Assembly (NCBI GenBank): GCA_947631715.1 | Contig: CANRMK010000123.1 | Location: 1-7,160 of the forward strand | DNA: 7,160 nt | Source of the DNA: an uncultured Acetatifactor sp. | GTDB lineage: Bacteria; Bacillota; Clostridia; Lachnospirales; Lachnospiraceae | Direction of reading: 5' to 3' | Shown here: one piece after another, positions 1 through 6,795 of the stretch | Layout: the number at the start of each line of letters is the position of its first letter | Position numbering within the stretch: position 1 is the stretch's first letter | Made by a program: the position numbers and the translations under genes | Notes under the pieces: generated by a model | Seen by the model: the letters and a program-made list of their open reading frames with translations, nothing else | What the model was told of the DNA's origin: nothing | Database searches by the model: none

Positions 1-188
1 CTCTTGCCCTTAAAGCAGACAGTCTGTTGATCTCCATGGGGCACGCATTGGGGGCCAGGATAAGTTCAGCGCCTTTCAGCATTAAGATTCTTGCGCTCCC
101 CGCCGTCCAATACCTTTTCAAGGTCAAAGGCACAGATATGCACCTTGGAATAATGCAGGATCTGCAAGAACGCTATTTTAATATCCAT
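1..188 (-). pseudogene. carbon-nitrogen hydrolase (nitrilase superfamily), N-terminal part, degraded by deletions
   Basis: Reading leftwards from an ATG at 188-186 (AGGGGG ribosome binding site at 200-195), the product starts MDIKIAFLQIL, the usual first beta strand of nitrilase-superfamily amidases. It then jumps in frame to HYSKVHICAFDLEKVLDGGE, which in the family lies more than 100 residues further on and carries the catalytic lysine (in YSKVH). The open frame stops at TGA 68-66 after 40 codons. From about 97 downward another frame reads SARILMLKGAELILAPNACP and on to LSALRAR at position 1, which is clear family sequence. Missing between the blocks are the segment with the catalytic Glu (FPE-type motif) and the segment with the nucleophile Cys (CYDREFPES-type motif). 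I conclude the gene is inactive: an in-frame deletion near 156-161 and a frameshifting deletion near 95-101. It begins 16 bp after the AraC stop, so it would share that transcript. Deletion sizes are estimated from family knowledge. Sequencing or assembly error is a less likely alternative. Confidence 0.75.
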
Positions 189-204
189 TGCTATCCCCCT
201 GCGC

Positions 205-1110
205 TCAATCTTTTAAATTAGAGTAATGCTCCTTTTTCTGAAAGGACTTTCGATACTCTCCGGCGCTCATGCCGACCATCTTCCTGAAAGCTTTCTGAAA
301 ATTGCTCTCTGACCCGTAACCACAGTATTCGCACACCTGGCTGACCGGCCAGCTGCTTGTGCGGAGCCTGTATTTGGCTTTCTCTATCCTCACTTCCGCT
401 ATAAATTCGGAAAGATTTTTACCTGTAACTTTTTTGAAATATCTTGAGAGATATTCCGGCGTCAGGTGTGCATATTCTGCCAGATATTCAAGCGTGATGC
501 GGCTTCCGAAATTGGACTGGATATATTTAATCAGTTCGTCTATGCGTTCGTTTTTTGTGCTTGTTGCAGTCTCCCCGTTCACGGTTCTTTCATACAGACG
601 TGCAAGATACAACAGAAGACCCGCCGCAGAATGATCGATGATCTCACCACTGCAATCGGAAAAATGCTTGTATTCATGGGCTGCGGTCATCATAAAACGG
701 TAGACGCTTCCGGAATCATCCTTTAACAGGACACAAAATTTTTCCGACTGGGAAATCATTCGTCTCATGGAAAATTCATCCGTTTCCCGAGCAAGCCTTA
801 ACTGCCCTGCCAGCCGGTCCATATATTCCTGCGTCATCAGCAGGTTGCATACGCGTACAGGGCTGCCCTTTTCAGCCGGCTGCGACGTGATGCAGTGCGC
901 AGTCCCGGGGCTTACGAACACGAATTCACCATCACCTATGGGGGCTGTGCCGCCGTTTTCAAAGTGGTGCGTCCCCCTGCCTTCAAAGACATAGGATATT
1001 TCCCAAAATTCATGTGAGTGCATATGGAATTCCCTTTGTTCCATATAGAAACCTGCGCATATATTCTCTCCTGCACCGAAAAAGTCGCGGTTCAAACATT
1101 TTTGTACCAT
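205..1110 (-). CDS. AraC-family transcriptional regulator (cupin + double HTH)
   Basis: This 301-residue protein has the standard AraC/XylS layout. An N-terminal cupin-like sensing domain includes the HMHSHEFWEI histidine/glutamate motif near residues 29-38 and the strand GDGEFVFVSPGTAHCI. The last ~100 residues hold two helix-turn-helix motifs: ITLEYLAEYAHLTPEYLSRY, then the signature beginning VSQVCEYCGYGSESNF and continuing QKAFRKMVGMSAGEYR. Such cupin-AraC proteins usually sense a sugar or glycoside and activate an adjacent operon, so the divergent GH63-GH78 pair is the obvious target. I chose the ATG at 1110 because GGTGGG lies 7 bases upstream and the predicted transcript starts about 20 bases before it. 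A GTG at 1125 in the same frame would add five residues (MVGYH) but leaves almost no leader. The stop is at 205-207, and the broken nitrilase gene follows 16 bp later on the same strand. The ligand cannot be read from sequence. Confidence 0.93.
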   Translation of the reverse strand: MVQKCLNRDFFGAGENICAGFYMEQREFHMHSHEFWEISYVFEGRGTHHFENGGTAPIGDGEFVFVSPGTAHCITSQPAEKGSPVRVCNLLMTQEYMDRLAGQLRLARETDEFSMRRMISQSEKFCVLLKDDSGSVYRFMMTAAHEYKHFSDCSGEIIDHSAAGLLLYLARLYERTVNGETATSTKNERIDELIKYIQSNFGSRITLEYLAEYAHLTPEYLSRYFKKVTGKNLSEFIAEVRIEKAKYRLRTSSWPVSQVCEYCGYGSESNFQKAFRKMVGMSAGEYRKSFQKKEHYSNLKD

Positions 1111-1136
1111 ATGATAGCCCACCACCTATGTAAAGT

Positions 1137-1165
1137 ATCATAAAATCTCACGGGAAAAATGTCAA
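1137..1165 (-). promoter_or_regulatory. sigma-A promoter of the araC-type gene
   Basis: On the minus strand TTGACA (1165-1160) and TATGAT (1142-1137) are separated by exactly 17 bases. This is a near-consensus vegetative promoter. Transcription would start near 1130, giving a leader of about 20 bases before the ATG at 1110. Its -35 box lies 30 bp from the -35 box of the divergent hydrolase promoter. Confidence 0.75.
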
Positions 1166-1186
1166 TATTTTCTCCATATTCGTCAA
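1161..1186. promoter_or_regulatory. candidate AraC-type binding half-sites (GTCAA direct repeat, 21-bp period)
   Basis: GTCAA occurs at 1161-1165 and again at 1182-1186, exactly 21 bp apart. That is the two-helical-turn spacing often found for AraC-family half-sites. The left copy overlaps the regulator's own -35 box, and the right copy ends 9 bp before the hydrolase -35 box. This would suit autoregulation plus activation of the operon. The shared core is only 5 bp and one copy is partly explained by TTGACA, so support is weak. An inverted TCAATA (1162-1167) / TATTGA (1194-1199) pair overlaps the same stretch. Confidence 0.25.
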
Positions 1187-1195
1187 GCAGCAGTA

Positions 1196-1224
1196 TTGAT
1201 TGTCGGAACAATAAATCCTATAAT
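1196..1224 (+). promoter_or_regulatory. sigma-A promoter of the GH63-GH78 operon
   Basis: TTGATT (1196-1201) and a perfect TATAAT (1219-1224) are separated by 17 bases, with transcription expected to start near 1231. That leaves a leader of about 60 bases ending in AGGAGG (1281-1286), 5 bases before the ATG at 1292. No riboswitch-like fold was evident in the leader. Confidence 0.7.
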
Positions 1225-1291
1225 GAGTTCAGTTGGCGGTAAGCTGACGTTTACCTGCGGAAAAGCAAAATATGAGTCCTAGGAGGCCGAC

Positions 1292-2545
1292 ATGCAAAAC
1301 TATATCAATGCACTGCGCACATACATAACGAGCGATTACAGAAATATGTATCGGGAAAAGGGAGGGATTTTCAAATACGGCTTTCTGACGCCCGGCTCCG
1401 TCTCCTACAATGATGTACTGTGGGACTGGGATTCCTATTTTTCCGACGTGGCGCTGAGACAAATACTGAAAGACACCGGCGGAAGCAGGGACGAGGCCCT
1501 AGAATATGAAAGGGGCTGTATCCTGAATTTCCTGTCCTTTACCGATCCGAATGGATTCATGCCCGTCATGGTGGCCCGAACCACGGATCCCTCCACGCTC
1601 CGTCCGGAAGACATCTATCGGGAAAACATGCACAAGCCTGTACTGGCACAGCACGCCGCTTTCCTCATACGGGAGGATGGCGGCGATGCAGAATGGCTGA
1701 GGGAGAGTTTTGGGAAGCTTCAGTGCCATATCGGCAACTATCTTGACCATCACCGGCATAAAGCCACAGGCCTTTTCTACTGGCAGACGGACAAAATGAT
1801 AGGCGTGGACAACGACCCCTGTACATTCTATCGTCCTGATGGTTCTTCGGCTTCGATTTTCTTAAACTGCCTGATGGTCAGGGAACTTGCAGCCATGGAA
1901 TACCTGAGCGGACGGCTGGGGATGCCGGATGCGGCCATGTTCTATGATAAGGAACGAAATAAACTCATTGATGCCATCCGTGAGCACTGCTTTGATAAGC
2001 GCGACGGTTTTTTCTACAGTGTGGACATCAATCTCCGGCCGGTGGATCTTTCCCAGTACTACCATCGGGGAATGCCCCGCCATTGGGACTGTGTCATCCA
2101 GAGGATCGACGTGTGGAGCGGCTTTATGGCGCTGTGGGCCGGTGCGGCCACGCCGGAGCAGGCGGAACGCGTCGTTCAAAGATACCGGGACAAACATTCT
2201 TTCAACTGCGAGGCCGGCGTGCGGACACTGTCCCCACTGGAAAAGATGTATCGGGTCGTCCCCTCAAATAACCCGTCCTGTTGGCTGGGCCCGGTGTGGG
2301 GCATTGCCAACTATCTGACCTTCCGTGGGCTTTTGAAATACGGATACACGGAGGATGCCCACAAACTCTGCGAAAAGACCCTGCGGCTTTTCGGCAGGGA
2401 CATTGTGAGGACCGGCGAAATGCATGAATACTATTCGCCCGATGATGGAGAACCCATTATCAATCCCGGTTTTATGAACTGGAATATGCTGGCGCTGAAT
2501 ATGCTCGACTGGTATGAGGGCAGAGAATACGTTGAGGAGTTTTAA
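1292..2545 (+). CDS. GH63/MGH1-like (alpha/alpha)6 glycoside hydrolase
   Basis: This 417-residue protein resembles the bacterial GH63 / mannosylglycerate-hydrolase-like clan-G enzymes, which are inverting hydrolases acting on alpha-linked glucosides or mannosides. Landmarks are YNDVLWDWDSYF (residues 39-50, a barrel-opening motif), GVDNDP (D173 or D175, matching the general-acid Asp region), RIDVWSGF, NPSCWLGPVWG (from residue 327) and GEMHEYYSPDDGEP (E379, the likely general base). It has no signal peptide or membrane segment and is close to the minimal single-domain size, so it should act on imported substrate in the cytoplasm. The start is supported by AGGAGG 5 bases upstream. It is the first gene of an operon, with the alpha-L-rhamnosidase starting 2 bp after its stop, so both probably dismantle the same rhamnose-containing glycoside. 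The exact bond cleaved cannot be read from sequence. The family call is firm, but catalytic residue assignments come from motif resemblance. Confidence 0.85.
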   Translation: MQNYINALRTYITSDYRNMYREKGGIFKYGFLTPGSVSYNDVLWDWDSYFSDVALRQILKDTGGSRDEALEYERGCILNFLSFTDPNGFMPVMVARTTDPSTLRPEDIYRENMHKPVLAQHAAFLIREDGGDAEWLRESFGKLQCHIGNYLDHHRHKATGLFYWQTDKMIGVDNDPCTFYRPDGSSASIFLNCLMVRELAAMEYLSGRLGMPDAAMFYDKERNKLIDAIREHCFDKRDGFFYSVDINLRPVDLSQYYHRGMPRHWDCVIQRIDVWSGFMALWAGAATPEQAERVVQRYRDKHSFNCEAGVRTLSPLEKMYRVVPSNNPSCWLGPVWGIANYLTFRGLLKYGYTEDAHKLCEKTLRLFGRDIVRTGEMHEYYSPDDGEPIINPGFMNWNMLALNMLDWYEGREYVEEF

Positions 2546-2547
2546 AT

Positions 2548-4734
2548 ATGTGGTCTGACGCAAAATGGATATGGATAGACGGGGAATACGGCGAGAACAC
2601 CTGGGTAAATTTCAGAAAGACATTTATGATAAACACCGTACCAGAAAAGGCGCCCGCGCATATCGCTGCGGATACGAAATACTGGCTATGGATAAATGGT
2701 GAGCCTGCTGTCTTTGAGGGCGGGCTGAAACGCGGTCCGTCAAGACACGGCACATATTATGACGAGATCGATATCGCCAGATGGCTCAGAAAGGGTGAAA
2801 ACACCGTAGCTGCGTTGGTATGGTATTTCGGAAAAAGCGGTTTTTCCCATCTGTCCAGCGAAAAAGGCGGTTTCCTTTTTGAAGCCGAAGCGGGCGGAAC
2901 CGTCCTTTCATCCAACGCTTCATGGCGGGCCAAGAAAAACCCTGCCTATGTCGCCGCTGATGAAAACGACTGTCCCCCGAATTTCCGTCTGCCGGAGCCG
3001 AACGTATACTATGATGCGGCAAAAGCGGCTGAAGCATGGCACCTGCCGGGTTTTGATGCGGGTGAATGGGGATATGCGGATGTAATGGGCCGCCCGGACG
3101 AAGGCGTTTGGGGAAAACTTACAGAACGCTGCATTCCGATGTTCAGGGATTACGGGCTCAGGGAATATCTGAACAGCTCCGGATATGAAAGTTTTACACC
3201 GGACAGGGACACGATTCTTGAGATGTGCCTTCCGTATAATGCCCAGATCACCCCGTATTTGAAAGTTGCCGCGCCAGAGGGAAAGAAGATCTGTGTCAGA
3301 TCTTCCCGGTTCGAGGCAGAGTCAGAGGCTGTCAAAAGCGTTATGGGCGTATACTATACCAGGGAGGGCATACAGGAATATGAATCTTTCGGCTGGTTGA
3401 ACGGCGAACGTATTTCCTACTGTATCCCGGCCGGAGTTACGATCCTTTCCCTGAAATACAGGGAAACAGGATACGACACCGATTTTACCGGGAGTTTTGA
3501 GTGCGATGACTCGTTTTTGAACAGTCTGTGGCAAAAGTCTCTCAGAACGCTCTATATCACCATGCGTGACAGTTTTATGGACTGCCCTGACAGGGAGCGG
3601 GCACAATGGTGGGGTGACGTCAACGTGGAGATGCAGATGATGATGTACTGTCTTGACGGCAAAGCCAGGCTCCTTTATAAAAAAGGAGTGGACGCGATGG
3701 CGCAGTGGGAGGAGGAAAGCGGGCATATGCTCACCGTCGTGCCGACCGGGACTGATGAGTTTGAACTTCCGTTTCAAAACCTCGCCGGAATCTGGGGGTT
3801 CTGGCATTATTATGAGTATACCGGCGACATCGAGATTCCAAGACGTGCATACGAGATGTCAAAGCGATATATTTTCAGTTTCGATCTGGATTCGGACGGA
3901 CTGGTAATACACAGAAAAGGCAGCTGGGACTGGGCGGACTGGGGCGAAAATGCAGATATCGCTCCCATGGAAAACGCATGGTACTATATGGCGCTCACAG
4001 CCTGCCGGAGCATAGCGTCGCTTCTTGGATCGTTTTCTGATATTCCCCTGTACGACCACCGGCTTGCCGGCATAAGAACAAGCTATGATGTGCGTTTCTG
4101 GAAAGAAAGATACTATTATGACCGGACGGCAAATGGCAGACCGGACGACAGAGCCAACGCTCTCGCAGTCCTTTCGGGCCTTGCAGGCACGGAAAAATAC
4201 GAAAGCCTCCGGGAAGTTATCCTTTCGAGAGAAAACGCCAGCCCTTACATGGAAAAATATGTCCTCGATGCGCTTTGTCAAATGGGATATGTCAGTGATG
4301 CGCTGAAGCGGATAAAGAAACGCTACAGGCAAATGGTGGAAGCCCCCTGCACCACTCTCTGGGAGTATTGGGCCATGGGCGGCACAACAAACCATGCATG
4401 GTCCGGCGGCCCGCTTGTGACCATGTCCAAATATGTCGCTGGAATACGGCCGCTGGATACCGCATATTCAACCTTTGAAATCAAACCGGAAATGTGCGGC
4501 CTGACGCTGATAAAATGCACTGTTCCCTCAAATTGCGGAGAAATCCGCCTTGAACTTGAGAGAACGGCTTCCCGCATTCACATGAATGTTACGATTCCAA
4601 AGAACGCCACGGCTTTTGTATACCTCCCGCTCATCAACAATGCACTGCCAAAGGACATGGGCTTCCGTTTTTCATTCTGCGGGAACTATGCGATGTATGT
4701 ATTAAAAGAGGGGACGTACAGCCTGGAAAGCTGA
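2548..4734 (+). CDS. alpha-L-rhamnosidase, GH78 family
   Basis: This 728-residue cytoplasmic enzyme is expected to release terminal alpha-L-rhamnose from glycosides or oligosaccharides by inversion. An N-terminal beta-sandwich (about residues 1-150, with YWLWINGEPAVFEGG) is followed by further beta domains, an (alpha/alpha)6 catalytic barrel (about 315-650) and a short C-terminal beta-sandwich (VAGIRPLDTAYSTFEIKP onward). DCPDRERAQWWGD at 345-357 lines up without gaps with the GH78 DCPQRERLGWTGD motif and keeps D345, R349, E350 (general acid), W354 and D357. TLWEYW at 604-608 supplies E606, the likely general base, followed by TTNHAWSGG. It lacks a signal peptide and is shorter than many GH78 enzymes (about 900 or more residues), so it seems to lack some accessory domains. 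AGGAG at 2535-2539 sits 8 bases before the ATG, inside the end of the upstream gene, so the two are co-expressed. Confidence 0.92.
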   Translation: MWSDAKWIWIDGEYGENTWVNFRKTFMINTVPEKAPAHIAADTKYWLWINGEPAVFEGGLKRGPSRHGTYYDEIDIARWLRKGENTVAALVWYFGKSGFSHLSSEKGGFLFEAEAGGTVLSSNASWRAKKNPAYVAADENDCPPNFRLPEPNVYYDAAKAAEAWHLPGFDAGEWGYADVMGRPDEGVWGKLTERCIPMFRDYGLREYLNSSGYESFTPDRDTILEMCLPYNAQITPYLKVAAPEGKKICVRSSRFEAESEAVKSVMGVYYTREGIQEYESFGWLNGERISYCIPAGVTILSLKYRETGYDTDFTGSFECDDSFLNSLWQKSLRTLYITMRDSFMDCPDRERAQWWGDVNVEMQMMMYCLDGKARLLYKKGVDAMAQWEEESGHMLTVVPTGTDEFELPFQNLAGIWGFWHYYEYTGDIEIPRRAYEMSKRYIFSFDLDSDGLVIHRKGSWDWADWGENADIAPMENAWYYMALTACRSIASLLGSFSDIPLYDHRLAGIRTSYDVRFWKERYYYDRTANGRPDDRANALAVLSGLAGTEKYESLREVILSRENASPYMEKYVLDALCQMGYVSDALKRIKKRYRQMVEAPCTTLWEYWAMGGTTNHAWSGGPLVTMSKYVAGIRPLDTAYSTFEIKPEMCGLTLIKCTVPSNCGEIRLELERTASRIHMNVTIPKNATAFVYLPLINNALPKDMGFRFSFCGNYAMYVLKEGTYSLES
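3285..3305. repeat. perfect 9-3-9 inverted repeat inside the rhamnosidase gene
   Basis: GAAGATCTG (3285-3293), the loop TGT, and CAGATCTTC (3297-3305) form a perfect hairpin-capable palindrome. It lies in codons about 246-253, before the catalytic barrel. No T-tract follows, so it is not a terminator. Its role is unknown and it may be chance. Confidence 0.6.
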
Positions 4735-4826
4735 ATGTGTGATTTTGCAGCCGGGACATTTGAACAACGCTCATTCGTCATGCCAGAAACTTACCTCATA
4801 CTTATTCGGAGATGGGGAGCGTTTTA
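4735..4826. other. convergent intergenic gap, no clear terminator
   Basis: These 92 bases lie between the rhamnosidase stop and the stop of the oppositely oriented MATE gene. The only symmetry seen is AACGCTC (4766-4772) pairing with GAGCGTT (4817-4823), which is followed by TTTT on the plus strand. The 44-base loop makes it a poor intrinsic terminator. No small gene with a convincing ribosome binding site was found here. Confidence 0.5.
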
Positions 4827-6182
4827 CTATTCTTTTCCCATTTTTCTCCATAACGGCACAAACAGGAGAATGCCCACCAGCATAGCGCCGCAGTCCGCGA
4901 TTGGCGTTGCCCACGCGATGGCGTTAGCGCCGGCGAGGGAATCCAGAAGGAACATAAACGGCACGTCCAACCCGCCTTTCCGCAGCATGGAAAGCACCAG
5001 CGGTTTGCCTTTCTGTCCCACAGACTGAAAGATGGAAATAATGACCGTTGTAATTGCCGTGAACGGTCCTGTGATGCAGATGATTCGCTGGAACATACTG
5101 CCATAACGCACAGTCTCCGCATCATTGATGAATGCCCGTACCAGCGGATTGGCGCAAGTGAACAGCAGAATCGCCCCCACCGTCGTAACGGCAAGGCTCA
5201 GAATCAGCGTCACCTTGATGGCGGAACGCATACGCCTGATATTTTTGGCGGAATAGTTATACCCAATCAGCGGAATCACGCCTTGACTCAGGCCGTTAGC
5301 AATCGCAAAGGCCAGCATATCGATCTTCTTGGCAATACCGATCCCAGCCACCGCCGCGTTGGAATAATGAACCAGCAGTTTATTGAGGGTGATGTTAGAG
5401 AATATACCCATCAGGTTCATAATACAGCTTGGCAGACCAACCAACAGAACCTCTTTGGGAATACCATCCGAAACGGAATAGTATCGGGGATTTAAAGACA
5501 AATGGAGTTTCCCACGTTTTCCAAGGATCAAGACCACAAAATACAAAGCAGCAATCAAGTTAGAGAGCATCGTGGCGATTGCCGCTCCAGTGATTTCCAT
5601 ATGAAAGCCGAAAATAAACACAGGATCCAACAGGATATTGAGACCGCCGCCCAGCGCCACACCGAAGCTGGCCTGCCCGGAATATCCCTCCGCCCGGACA
5701 AGATGTGCAAGGGCGGCATTCAGCACTGTTGGCACCGCACCGACTGTCAACGTCCAAAAAAGATAACTATTGCAGTAGGCAAAAGTATACGTATCTGTTC
5801 CGATTAAAGGAAGAATTACACGGCGAAAAGCTAATATGACAAGCCCATATACAAACGCGGCTGCGGCCGCTGTCCAAATGCAGAATGCGGAAGTTTTTCG
5901 CGCCTTTTCCGTATCGCCCAGCCCTAAACTGCGAGAGACAAGACTGGCGCCGCCGATACCAAAGAGGTTTGCCATACCTGTGGTCAGCAGAAATAGAGGC
6001 ATAGCGAGGGATGCAGCGGCCACCTGATTTGGGTCTCCCACCTGACCGACGAAAAAAGTGTCCGCCATGTTGTAAATGACCGTGATGATCTGGCTGATCA
6101 CCGTAGGAACCACCAAAGCGATCACTGCCCGCGTGACAGGTGTTGTTTCAAAAAGCTCTGTCTTATCTGTTTTCGTTTTCAT
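4827..6182 (-). CDS. MATE-family multidrug efflux transporter
   Basis: This 451-residue integral membrane protein has the expected MATE size and about twelve hydrophobic segments in two related halves. The first half has PTVISQIITVIYNMADTFFV (26-45) followed by GDPNQVAAASLAMPLFLLTT and GIGGASLVSRSLG. The second half repeats the pattern with AVAGIGIAKKIDMLAFAIA, then GLSQGVIPLIGYNYSAKN, the typical second-half MATE signature. MATE pumps export cationic drugs, dyes or other amphipathic compounds using a Na+ or H+ gradient. The correct start is the ATG at 6182 (MKTKTDKTEL), with AAGAGG 7 bases upstream. A longer frame to 6281 would run back through the repressor gene and adds 33 residues of unlikely sequence. 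The start overlaps the repressor's stop codon as ATGA, so translation is probably coupled and both come from the operator-controlled promoter near 6800. The substrate is unknown. Confidence 0.94.
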   Translation of the reverse strand: MKTKTDKTELFETTPVTRAVIALVVPTVISQIITVIYNMADTFFVGQVGDPNQVAAASLAMPLFLLTTGMANLFGIGGASLVSRSLGLGDTEKARKTSAFCIWTAAAAAFVYGLVILAFRRVILPLIGTDTYTFAYCNSYLFWTLTVGAVPTVLNAALAHLVRAEGYSGQASFGVALGGGLNILLDPVFIFGFHMEITGAAIATMLSNLIAALYFVVLILGKRGKLHLSLNPRYYSVSDGIPKEVLLVGLPSCIMNLMGIFSNITLNKLLVHYSNAAVAGIGIAKKIDMLAFAIANGLSQGVIPLIGYNYSAKNIRRMRSAIKVTLILSLAVTTVGAILLFTCANPLVRAFINDAETVRYGSMFQRIICITGPFTAITTVIISIFQSVGQKGKPLVLSMLRKGGLDVPFMFLLDSLAGANAIAWATPIADCGAMLVGILLFVPLWRKMGKE

Positions 6183-6760
6183 ACCAGCGCCTCTTTTTCT
6201 GCGTGTTCCAGCAGCAAAATAAATCCTTGAACTGCCATCCTGTAACTGTCCGAAACGTCTGCCGGGAAGTGCCGGAAACAACCCGCTTCTTCCTGAGAAA
6301 TAAAGCCGTGCATGATACTGCGCAATACCCTTTGAAGGTGCATCTTATGTTCCTCTGCCAGCCTATATCCGCTAAGTACCGCCATAATCGGTTCGACAAT
6401 GTCGCCCGCAGCGGTTTGAAGCGCATCGTTTTTCACCATTGGCAGAGACAGAATGACTTTATAAATCTCCGGCCGTTCTTTGCCAAAGCGGTGATAGGCG
6501 TCTGCCAGGGCTTCCACCGCCTCTGCCCGCTGCTTTCCGGCAATGGCGTCGAACTGCGCCTTCTTTAATTCCGAAATGGCGTAGTATCCGATCTCGGTGT
6601 AGAGTTCGTCCGAACTGCTAATATGGTTATACAGCGATGCCGCCTTTATATGGAGTCTGCTTGCCAGTTCCCGCAGGGAAAAGCTGTGGAGTCCCTCCGA
6701 TTCAATCATCTCTATTGCGGCCCCAATAATGTCCGCATGGGTCAAACCATGTCGAGCCAT
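6179..6760 (-). CDS. TetR/AcrR-family repressor of the efflux operon
   Basis: This 193-residue protein is of standard TetR length. The N-terminal DNA-binding domain has the helix-turn-helix SFSLRELASRLHIKAASLYN (26-45), followed by HISSSDELYTEIG. The all-helical C-terminal half should bind ligand and dimerise, and it resembles WHG-type TetR C-terminal domains (RVLRSIMHGFISQEEAG region). AAGGAGGG (6772-6765) lies just upstream of the ATG at 6760, an almost ideal ribosome binding site. The gene is first in a two-gene operon with the MATE pump and ends inside its start codon. Two copies of a palindrome in its own promoter indicate autorepression that also controls the pump, with release by a small molecule, probably a pump substrate. 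The ligand is not predictable from the sequence. Confidence 0.94.
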   Translation of the reverse strand: MARHGLTHADIIGAAIEMIESEGLHSFSLRELASRLHIKAASLYNHISSSDELYTEIGYYAISELKKAQFDAIAGKQRAEAVEALADAYHRFGKERPEIYKVILSLPMVKNDALQTAAGDIVEPIMAVLSGYRLAEEHKMHLQRVLRSIMHGFISQEEAGCFRHFPADVSDSYRMAVQGFILLLEHAEKEALV

Positions 6761-6777
6761 AATTCCCTCCTTGACGA

Positions 6778-6792
6778 ACTAACAGCGTTAGT
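6778..6792. promoter_or_regulatory. TetR operator O2 (downstream of -10, at the transcription start)
   Basis: ACTAACAGCGTTAGT is a perfect 6-bp palindrome around a 3-bp centre. It falls over the predicted transcription start of the tetR-MATE operon, between the -10 box and the ribosome binding site. It is a close copy of O1 (centre-to-centre distance 25 bp). Confidence 0.8.
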
Positions 6793-6795
6793 ATC

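Noticed and set aside
27..221. A 64-codon plus-strand open frame at the left edge.
   Set aside because: It is antisense to clear nitrilase-family sequence on the minus strand and has no ribosome binding site.
1111..1125. A GTG start for the AraC-type protein at 1125.
   Set aside because: The predicted transcript would begin only about 5 bases upstream, leaving no room for a ribosome binding site. The ATG at 1110 fits better.
1862..2197. Minus-strand open frames within the GH63 gene, and similar long frames antisense to GH78 and MATE.
   Set aside because: They mirror the codon pattern of well-supported genes on the opposite strand, have no family resemblance and lack ribosome binding sites.
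4766..4825. A 7-bp inverted repeat followed by TTTT as a terminator for the hydrolase operon.
   Set aside because: The loop is 44 bases and the stem is short, so it is not a credible intrinsic terminator without folding support.
6182..6281. A longer MATE start adding 33 residues.
   Set aside because: The extension lies in the repressor gene in another frame, is rich in Arg/Gly, and matches no pump. The ATG at 6182 has a proper ribosome binding site and an ATGA overlap.
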